Assembly: GCA_046732855.1 (NCBI GenBank)
Contig: JBKPNX010000260.1
Coordinates: 1-11,998 of the forward strand
Source: JBKPNX01 sp046732855
GTDB lineage: Bacteria; Pseudomonadota; Alphaproteobacteria; Geminicoccales; Geminicoccaceae
DNA: 11,998 bases
Direction: 5' to 3'
The notes under the pieces were generated by a model. That model saw nothing but the letters and a program-made list of their open reading frames with translations. It did no database searches and was not told the DNA's origin. Positions 7,140 through 11,998 of the stretch are shown in pieces (position 1 is the first letter of the stretch; each line of letters begins with the position of its first letter). The position numbers were made by a program, and so were the translations under genes.

Positions 7140-7530
7140 GCGGCAGTCCTGCCCGCGGCCAGGGTCTGGCGTAGTGGCTGTCCGTCAAGCCACGCCGGCA
7201 TCATCGGCATCGGGTCGCTTGCGGTCACGCCATCCTGACGGGGATGCGCTGGGGCGGTGGCGAGCTTGGCGCAGTGGCAGAGCATCAAGCGGGGCTGCCT
7301 CGTCGGTGCCTTTTCGTGGTCAAGCCGGACAGGCGGCCGGTCGGCGGCGCTCAAGGGCGGCCGCTCCGCTGGGCCGGGAGTCTCGGGCGGCTGGCGAGTC
7401 GGCCCACGGCCGGCACGGGCGGCGTGGTGTCGGTCGGAGTCAAGCCGCCGGCGCTGCGTCCGGGCGAAGTTCGCGCCACCGACGAGCGCGAACCGGGTCC
7501 ATCAGGCGATCAGGGTGACGGCGGTTCTGT
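7140..7530. other. Non-coding stretch with a recurring GTCAAGCC word; no supported gene
   Basis: Open frames here lack ribosome binding sites and family-like sequence. The octamer GTCAAGCC recurs at 7184, 7319 and 7439, with a variant GTAAAGCC at 7577 inside the lipoprotein gene; spacings are 135, 120 and 138 bases. The copies at 7439 and 7577 are embedded in a longer imperfect match (7432-7453 versus 7569-7591), which could be a decayed duplication of the lipoprotein gene's 3' end. I see no convincing terminator with a T-tract. Confidence 0.5.
7168..7196 (+). terminator. Weak hairpin after the autotransporter gene, possible terminator
   Basis: GGCG (7168-7171) and TGGCT (7175-7179) can pair with AGCCA (7188-7192) and CGCC (7193-7196), giving a 9-bp stem with a three-base bulge. 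No T-run follows, so intrinsic termination is uncertain. Confidence 0.22.
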
Positions 7531-7872
7531 TCAGTCGGGTGTGCCGCCCGCGCAAGCGGCCTGGCGCCGGTCGGGGGTAAAGCCGCCGGCGCGGTCACGG
7601 TAATAGATCGCCTGCGCGACCAGCTTGGTCGGCGAGTACAGCCGGTACCGCGCGCAGCCGTCGTGATCGGCGCCGATCGGCACCTGATAGAGCTGGTCGC
7701 CCACCTCGATCGCGCCGGGCGGCACCTCGGCCGGCGCAGCAGGCGACGTGCCCGCAAAGCTCGCTGCCGGGTCGGGTGACCGGGCGGCGCAGCCTTGCAC
7801 CGCGATGGCCGCGCCTAGCGCGAGACCGGCCGACCGCAGGCGCACGTGCGCGGGCAACATGACAGCAAGCAT
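7531..7872 (-). CDS. Small putative lipoprotein of unknown function
   Basis: The 113-residue product has a signal-like N-terminus (hydrophobic about 14-26) ending in VQGC, a plausible lipobox with Cys28, then a Pro/Ala/Ser-rich linker (about 29-52) and a compact C-terminal part (about 55-107) with VGDQLYQVPIGADHDGCARYRLYSP and QAIYYRDRAGGF. Two Cys (73 and 107) could form a disulfide in the periplasm. The frame is open further upstream, but GGAGGA (complement 7881-7886) eight bases before ATG 7872 fixes this start, which also gives the clean signal peptide. The pattern of Cys-x-x-Tyr-Arg-Leu followed by Ile-Tyr-Tyr-Arg recalls small uncharacterised proteobacterial lipoproteins; I cannot name a function. 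It is convergent with the autotransporter gene, and its upstream region is shared with the divergent GGDEF-EAL gene. Confidence 0.7.
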   Translation of the reverse strand: MLAVMLPAHVRLRSAGLALGAAIAVQGCAARSPDPAASFAGTSPAAPAEVPPGAIEVGDQLYQVPIGADHDGCARYRLYSPTKLVAQAIYYRDRAGGFTPDRRQAACAGGTPD

Positions 7873-8236
7873 CAGGCGAGTCCTCCGACTATGCGCCGGG
7901 CAATCTGCGAAACGGCTGAAGAATGAGGTCGGGACGCCCCCCGCCATTGCCTGACAAGCCATTGGCCATTCCCCTCGATGCCTTCACGCTGACCGAACTG
8001 GGCCGCTGCCCCGCGCGGGTTCGCTATCTTCCACCCGACCTGGAGCGGCGCCGGGACTTGCAGCCAGCGGCACGTCCTGGCCCGTCTGCTCGGACCATCT
8101 CCGCTGGCGATCGGAAGCGCCGCCGGCGTCACACCTGGCTTACGCGCCCCTAGCGCGGTTTGATTAGCGCTGCATTAACCGAGGTCGCCCAATCTGCGCC
8201 GCTCTCGGGTTCGCTCGCGGGCGGAAGGATTAGGGT
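7873..8236. other. Divergent intergenic region between the lipoprotein and GGDEF-EAL genes
   Basis: This 364-base stretch has no supported gene. Short frames on both strands (for example 7923-8153 on +) lack a ribosome binding site and read as Arg/Pro-rich shadow sequence. The features I can support are the lipoprotein's ribosome binding site (7881-7886), a CtrA-like box (8164-8180), and GGAAGGA (8223-8229) ahead of GTG 8237. Confidence 0.5.
8164..8180 (+). promoter_or_regulatory. CtrA-like binding site upstream of the GGDEF-EAL gene
   Basis: TTAG, seven bases, then TTAACC: TTAA-N7-TTAAC with one mismatch, ending 56 bases before GTG 8237. It shares the TTAACC half with the box ahead of the autotransporter gene. 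No clear -10 box is visible downstream. CtrA control of c-di-GMP enzymes is known in alphaproteobacteria, but here it is inferred from the motif alone. Confidence 0.45.
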
Positions 8237-9811
8237 GTGATCTCCATATCGTTTGTCGTCAGACTATCGCTAAACGGCCTGATCGCAACGTTCGGTGTAT
8301 TGCTGGGCGCGAGCATACCGTTCGTCGCGAATTCGACCGGTGACCTGACCGCCCTGTTCGGCATGCTCGCGCTCGCGATCACCGCCAGCACGGCCGCGGA
8401 GGTGCTGGGCCAGCGGGTCCGCGGCCATGCCTCCGCGCCCGGCCCGCGCGCCGCCAGCGCCTTCCCCGGCGAGCCCGAGCGGGCGGCGCGCCACGATGCC
8501 CTGACCGGCCTGCTCAATGACCACGCGTTCCTTGCCCGCTTGCGCAACATCCTCAAGGGCAGGCGTCGGGGCGATCGCTGCACCGCGCTCCTCAGTCTCG
8601 ATTTGATCGACTTCACCGCGATCACGGCGGCCCACGGGGCCGGCGCCGGCGATCTGTTGCTGCGCCACGCGAGCGCCCGCCTGCTCGCCACCTTGCGCGA
8701 GACCGACATTCTCGCTCGGCTGGGCGCCGGCGAATTCGGCGTCATTCAGAGCGATCTCGAGAATCCGGCGAGCGCCGCGGCGCTGTGCGAGCGGCTGCTC
8801 GGCTCCTTCGAGGAGCCATTCGAGCTGAGCGGGCAGCCGACCAGTATCGACGCCCGGATCGGCGTCGCCATGTTCCCGGCCGATGGCGCTGATCCGGACG
8901 CGCTGCTCGAGCATGCCCGGCAGGCGCGCCGGCGCGCCTGCACCGACGGTCCGGGCGCGTTCCGCCTGTACGATCAGGCTTTGGACGCGGAGCTGCGCGA
9001 GCGCCGCGCGCTGGAGCGCGATCTCGCGCATGCGCTCGAGCGCGGTCAGTTCGAGATCCATTACCAGCCGCAGATCGACATCGCGAGCCGGCGCATGGTC
9101 GGGGTCGAGGCGCTGCTGCGCTGGAACCATCCCGAGCGCGGGCGGGTCAGCCCCGACCACTTCATCCCGATCGCCGAGGACAGCGGCCTGATCGTGCCGA
9201 TCGGGGCCTGGGTGCTCGAGCAGGCGTGCGCGCAGGCGGTGCGTTGGCACGAGGCGGGCGCGCCGCTGCTGCGCGTCTCGGTCAACATGTCGCCGGTGCA
9301 GTTCCGCGAGCCCGACCTGGCCGAGCTGGTCGGTGACACCCTGGAGCGCAGCGGCCTCGCCGCCGAATGCCTCGAGCTGGAGATCACCGAGCGCGTGCTG
9401 ATGCAGGATACCGAGGCCAATCTCGAGACCCTGCGCCGGATCAAGCGCCGGGGCGTGCGCATCTCGGTCGATGACTTCGGCGTCGGCAATTCGTCGCTGA
9501 GCTATCTGCGTCGGTTCCCGTTCGACGAGATCAAAGTCGACCGTTCGTTCGTCGGCGCGCTGGAGCACGACCCGAGCGCCGCGGCGATCGTGCGCGCCAC
9601 CCTCAGCCTCGGGCGCAACCTCGGCCTCGTCTCAGTCGCCGAGGGGGTGGAAAGCGCCAGCCAGCTCAGTCTCTTGGATGCCGAGGGCTGCTGCGTGGCC
9701 CAAGGCTTCTATTTCAGCCCCCCGGTCCATCCGCGTGAGATCGACGCGATGATCCACGCCGCCGCCCAGGGGGCCGATAACGAAGGTGAGGTTCTGCAGA
9801 GAGTAGGTTGA
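8237..9811 (+). CDS. Membrane GGDEF-EAL protein: degenerate cyclase domain, likely active c-di-GMP phosphodiesterase
   Basis: The 524-residue protein starts at GTG 8237, seven bases after GGAAGGA. Two hydrophobic stretches (about 9-31 and 37-56) anchor it in the inner membrane with little periplasmic sequence between them. The GGDEF domain (about 82-245) begins HDALTGLLN, but its signature is GAGEF (163-167): the catalytic Asp/Glu is Gly. The usual IND is AIT, while Asp122 and the GD at 138-139 remain. RETD (154-157), exactly five residues before the signature, preserves the RxxD inhibitory site. The EAL domain (about 259-505) has EALLRW (E291), Asn350 in NMSPVQF, EITE (382-385), DDFG (412-415), Lys433 in EIKVDRSF, E469 in VAEGVE and Q489 in AQGFYFSPP, so all usual metal and catalytic residues are present. 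It should hydrolyse c-di-GMP to pGpG, with the GGDEF half as a nucleotide sensor; this is inferred. Confidence 0.92.
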   Translation: MISISFVVRLSLNGLIATFGVLLGASIPFVANSTGDLTALFGMLALAITASTAAEVLGQRVRGHASAPGPRAASAFPGEPERAARHDALTGLLNDHAFLARLRNILKGRRRGDRCTALLSLDLIDFTAITAAHGAGAGDLLLRHASARLLATLRETDILARLGAGEFGVIQSDLENPASAAALCERLLGSFEEPFELSGQPTSIDARIGVAMFPADGADPDALLEHARQARRRACTDGPGAFRLYDQALDAELRERRALERDLAHALERGQFEIHYQPQIDIASRRMVGVEALLRWNHPERGRVSPDHFIPIAEDSGLIVPIGAWVLEQACAQAVRWHEAGAPLLRVSVNMSPVQFREPDLAELVGDTLERSGLAAECLELEITERVLMQDTEANLETLRRIKRRGVRISVDDFGVGNSSLSYLRRFPFDEIKVDRSFVGALEHDPSAAAIVRATLSLGRNLGLVSVAEGVESASQLSLLDAEGCCVAQGFYFSPPVHPREIDAMIHAAAQGADNEGEVLQRVG

Positions 9812-9844
9812 ATCCGCTGATGAATTTAGCACATCCCAGCATTT

Positions 9845-9878
9845 CCTCAGGGGGGCTTGTGCTCCCGGCCTCAGGGGG
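9845..9878 (+). terminator. Hairpin after the GGDEF-EAL gene, possible terminator, inside a direct repeat
   Basis: GGGGGC (9851-9856), a TTGT loop and GCTCCC (9861-9866) form a 6-bp stem with one G-T pair, 40 bases after the stop. No T-run follows directly. CCTCAGGGGG occurs at 9845-9854 and again at 9869-9878. Confidence 0.3.
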
Positions 9879-9904
9879 CGCGCTCTCTTAAGGTGAAAAA
9901 GTAC

Positions 9905-9933
9905 TTGAAGTCGTCAACCTTGCAGGATAATAT
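9905..9933 (+). promoter_or_regulatory. Sigma70-like promoter candidate for the RTX protein gene
   Basis: TTGAAG (9905-9910) is 17 bases from TAATAT (9928-9933), each four of six consensus bases, in the most AT-rich part of the gap. An alternative -10, GATAAT (9926-9931), would give 15-base spacing. The predicted transcript would begin just ahead of the nested inverted repeat. Confidence 0.4.
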
Positions 9934-9940
9934 CCCCATC

Positions 9941-9984
9941 AACCTGAGGTTCCTCTCGCGTCGAGGAACTTGAGATTCCAGGTT
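9941..9984. repeat. Nested inverted repeat in the leader of the RTX protein gene
   Basis: AACCTG (9941-9946) pairs with CAGGTT (9979-9984), and AGGTTCCTC (9947-9955) pairs with GAGGAACTT (9963-9971, one G-T pair), with a 7-base loop and a 7-base bulge on the 3' side. Separately, AACCTGAGGTT (9941-9951) is itself a palindrome, so alternative pairings exist. It lies between the promoter candidate and ATG 10001, suiting an operator or a leader-RNA structure. Confidence 0.6.
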
Positions 9985-10658
9985 AACAGAGACCGGCGCC
10001 ATGACGCGCGCGGTCCGATGGGGTGGTCATCACATGGTCGCTTCGCGCTCGCGGGAGCCCAGCCCCGCGTCACCGGACCCCTATGAGTCGCAGCGTGCGC
10101 GGGATCGACAGCGCCGGCTGGCCGCCAACCACCCTGCCGCGAGCGCGGCGCGACCGCCGCGGCTCAACCTCGACAGCCTGGCGATCGGGGCGCCTCTGAC
10201 CGCCGCCCTGATCGGGGTTCTGCTCACGGAAGGCGATGGCGCCTTGGGCAATGCCGCTGCCGGCACGGCGCGGGCCGGCGGCGGCGTGCGAGCCGGAGAG
10301 GGCGAAGCGGGGGGCGGGGGCATGGCACCACGACGCGGCGGGGGTGCGGCTGGGCCCCGCTGCCGAGGGCGCGCTTGCCGGCCAGCTCGCGACATCGACC
10401 AGCGGCGAGATCTTCGATCCGCTCGCGACGAGCGGGGCAGCAGGGCTGGCGGCGGCCACGAACATAAGCGTGCCTGGCGGAACGCTGATGCCGCCGGGGG
10501 CAACCCCGGCCGACGCCAACGGCAGCGGCGTGGTTGCGGCCGGCATGAGCGTCACGTTCGGCCTCGGCGCGCCCCCCGAGGGGTTCGACCTCGGCGACGG
10601 CAGCGCGACGGATGTGGATGGCGCGCAGTCGAAGGGCCGAATCGGGTCGGTCATCACC

Positions 10659-11009
10659 GGGACCACCGGGGACGACGTGATCCATGGCACGCCGTTCGAC
10701 GACCAGCTGTCCGGCGGGGCGGGCAACGACACGATCTTCGGCCACGAAGGCGATGATCTGCTGGATGGCGGCGCCGGCGACGACCAGCTGCTCGGCGGCC
10801 CGGGCGATGACCGCCTGCTCGGCGGCACCGGCAACGATGGCCTGTTCGGCGAGACCGGCGACGATGCGCTGCTCGGCGGCGCCGGCGACGATCGTCTGTC
10901 CGGCGGCGCCGGGCTCGACTCGCTGGATGGCGGCTCAGGCAATGACATCCTGGATGGCGGCGCCGATCCGGACCGGCTGCTTGGCGGCGCCGGCGACGAC
11001 ATCCTGGTG
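10659..11009 (+). repeat. RTX repeat block 1: 13 nonapeptides of 27 bases
   Basis: Thirteen consecutive 27-base units encode GGxGxDxLx-type nonapeptides, from GTTGDDVIH to GGAGDDILV. Units 1, 2, 8 and 10 are the most divergent (for example GTPFDDQLS, GGADPDRLL). Each pair of turns should bind calcium. Confidence 0.88.
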
Positions 11010-11285
11010 GTCGACAACATCCACGATGTGGCCTTCGGCGGCGGCTCGGGCGTCGCCGGGGCAGGCAGCAACACTTCCGTGATTCAGGATGCGTTCGGGA
11101 CTGATCTTCGCGAGCAGTTGGGCGAACAGCGGGCTACCTTCGTGTTCAGCGAGAACTTCGGCCAGAGCCTGCCGGGCGGCGTCGCCGGTCACACCCAGCA
11201 GATCGCAGGCGACATCCAGAACATCACGCTCGAGGGCACCGCCAATCATGACGTGGTCGGCGATTCCCTTGCCAACGTGATCGTG

Positions 11286-11528
11286 GGCAATGCCGGGGAC
11301 AACAAGCTTTATGGCGGGGCCGGCGACGACAGTCTCCATGGCAGCGGCGGCAATGATGCACTGCTGGGCGGCGCCGGCGACGACCAGCTGTTCGGCGACT
11401 CCGGCAACGACCAGCTGTTCGGCGAGCTCGGCAACGACATTCTGCATGGCGGTGCCGGTGACGATACCTTTCACGGCTCCGCCGGCGACGACCTGCTGTA
11501 TGGCGAGGCGGGCAACGACAACTTCGTG
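11286..11528 (+). repeat. RTX repeat block 2: 9 nonapeptides of 27 bases
   Basis: Nine 27-base units run from GNAGDNKLY to GEAGNDNFV. Some units are near-identical in DNA to units in block 1 (those encoding GGAGDDQLL and GGAGDDQLF), which would allow recombination between the blocks. Confidence 0.88.
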
Positions 11529-11897
11529 ATCGGGCTGAACGACAGCGGCGTCGACACGGCGTTCGACTTCGAGGGGCAGAACTGGCTCACGATCGAGGGC
11601 GGCGCCGGGCACCGGGTCCAGGCCGCGTTGGCGGGCGACCAGCTTCAGGTCGTCGTCGACGACAACGTGGTCGCCGTGGTCGACGGCTATCGGGGTCACG
11701 AAGGCGCCTGGGCCGGCATCGACACCGGGGCCGGTCTGCGCAGCATCCACGATCTGCTCGCGCCAGGCACGACCAACGGACCTGCGCTTGATGGGGCGTC
11801 GAGCGCGGCAGCAGCATCGATCTTCGAAGCCGATGACGATCTGCTCGGATCCTATCTGACCCAACCGAGCCTGCACGGCACGGCCGGTGCTGACCCT

Positions 11898-11998
11898 GGC
11901 TGTGTGAAAACGCCTCGCTTCAAATGCTTCGCGCGGTATGAATCCCGCACCAATTGCGGGGGATCGGATGAAGCGTTTCGTCGAGGGCGTGGATCGCG
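11898..11998 (+). mobile_element. Left end of an IS1182-type insertion sequence (continues beyond window)
   Basis: The RTX sequence ends abruptly at GTAGADP. The next bases, GGCTGTGTGAAAACGCC (11898-11914), look like an IS terminal inverted repeat of the TGTGTGAAAAC type, and 54 bases later a transposase-like start follows. The exact boundary could lie a few bases either way, and the other end and target duplication are outside the window. The family is called from memory of the transposase N-terminus and the end sequence. Confidence 0.68.
11968..11998 (+). CDS. IS1182-family transposase, first ten codons (3' end outside window)
   Basis: ATG 11968 is preceded by GGGGGA at 11958-11963 and reads MKRFVEGVDR, matching the conserved start of IS1182-family DDE transposases (MKRF[VI]EGxDR...). 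The frame differs from that of the RTX remnant running through the same bases. Only ten residues are visible, so the family is probable and activity cannot be judged. Confidence 0.65.
   Translation, partial: MKRFVEGVDR

Larger units (their letters stand above)
10001..11897 (+). pseudogene. RTX-type calcium-binding repeat protein gene, frameshifted at a poly-G tract and cut by an insertion sequence
   Basis: The N-terminal part is read from ATG 10001 (or ATG 10034): a polar, Arg/Pro-rich head, a hydrophobic stretch at about residues 59-75 (SLAIGAPLTAALIGVLL), then Gly/Ala-rich sequence. At 10309-10320 (six G, C, five G) the sensible frame shifts by one base; downstream the coding frame runs WHHDAAGVRLGP... 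and on through two RTX blocks without a stop to the window end. The repeats follow GGxGxDxLx, which folds as a calcium-binding parallel beta-roll, typically in proteins secreted by type I systems. Between the blocks lies a linker with NITLEGTANHDVVGDSLANVIVG, common in such proteins. After the second block comes a non-repeat domain and the first residues of a further HGTAGAD motif, where a mobile element begins. No C-terminal secretion signal remains. Frame-2 reading would end at 10756. Alternative internal starts in the repeat frame are ATG 10236 and 10251. Confidence 0.75.

Noticed and set aside
7264..7340. tRNA-like stretch (GGCGCAGTGGCAGAGC resembles a D-arm)
   Set aside because: No matching acceptor arms, no anticodon stem and no T-loop (GGTTCGAATCC-like) follow within tRNA distance.
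7923..8153. Short + frame (76 codons) between the lipoprotein and GGDEF-EAL genes
   Set aside because: No ribosome binding site, Arg/Pro-rich composition and an overlapping minus frame of equal quality; nothing recognisable.
10001..10756. Reading the RTX gene start as a complete 251-residue protein ending at 10756
   Set aside because: After about residue 105 this frame becomes Arg/Gly/His-rich shadow sequence while another frame encodes the RTX domain; the better reading is a frameshift.
10070..11074. Minus-strand Ser/Pro-rich repeat protein opposite RTX block 1
   Set aside because: Its repeats are simply the antisense reading of the 27-base RTX units; no ribosome binding site or secretion signal is evident.
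10659..11528. Regularly spaced repeats that could suggest a CRISPR array
   Set aside because: The 27-base units are contiguous and in frame and encode calcium-binding nonapeptides; there are no unique spacers.
10935..11876. Minus-strand Val/Ala-rich repeat protein opposite RTX block 2
   Set aside because: Also an antisense reading of the repeats; the same DNA codes for canonical GGxGxD nonapeptides on the + strand.

Overview
The window is very GC-rich DNA (by eye close to 70% G+C in the genes) with the codon use of a high-GC proteobacterium. Several features are most at home in an alphaproteobacterium: two CtrA-type sites (TTAA-N7-TTAAC with one mismatch each), a lipoprotein-type S8 autotransporter, RTX calcium-binding repeats and an IS1182-type element. 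This assignment is an inference; nothing in the window fixes the genus.

Layout: (1) 2-2815 is a multidrug-efflux operon on the + strand: the end of a MarR-type regulator, an EmrA/HlyD membrane-fusion protein and an EmrB/QacA-type (DHA2) transporter, with overlapping ends. (2) 2816-3483 holds a small EVE-domain gene of visibly lower GC than its surroundings, with an out-of-frame open tail after its stop. (3) 3484-4428 (-) is a ketopantoate reductase-family oxidoreductase. (4) 4429-4829 is a divergent regulatory region with a sigma70-like promoter, inverted repeats and a CtrA-like box. (5) 4830-7139 (+) is a subtilisin-like (S8) autotransporter with a lipobox and ten glycines after the lipid cysteine. 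(6) 7140-7530 has no supported gene. (7) 7531-7872 (-) is a small putative lipoprotein. (8) 7873-8236 is non-coding and holds a second CtrA-like box. (9) 8237-9811 (+) is a membrane-bound GGDEF-EAL protein with a degenerate cyclase site and an intact phosphodiesterase site. (10) 9812-10000 holds a promoter candidate and a strong nested inverted repeat. (11) 10001 to about 11897 is an RTX calcium-binding protein gene with 22 nonapeptide repeats, broken twice: by a one-base frameshift at a poly-G tract and by a mobile element. (12) About 11898-11998 is the left end of that element, with the first ten codons of its transposase.

The right half reads as a cell-surface locus: a surface-anchored protease, a c-di-GMP-turnover protein and a calcium-binding RTX protein, the first two with matching CtrA-like boxes 47-57 bases upstream of their starts. 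A link to CtrA and c-di-GMP control of attachment is an inference. The most noteworthy signals are the paired CtrA-like boxes, the doubly broken RTX gene with its G-tract, the foreign-looking EVE gene, and the GGDEF domain that lost its active site but kept its inhibitory site.
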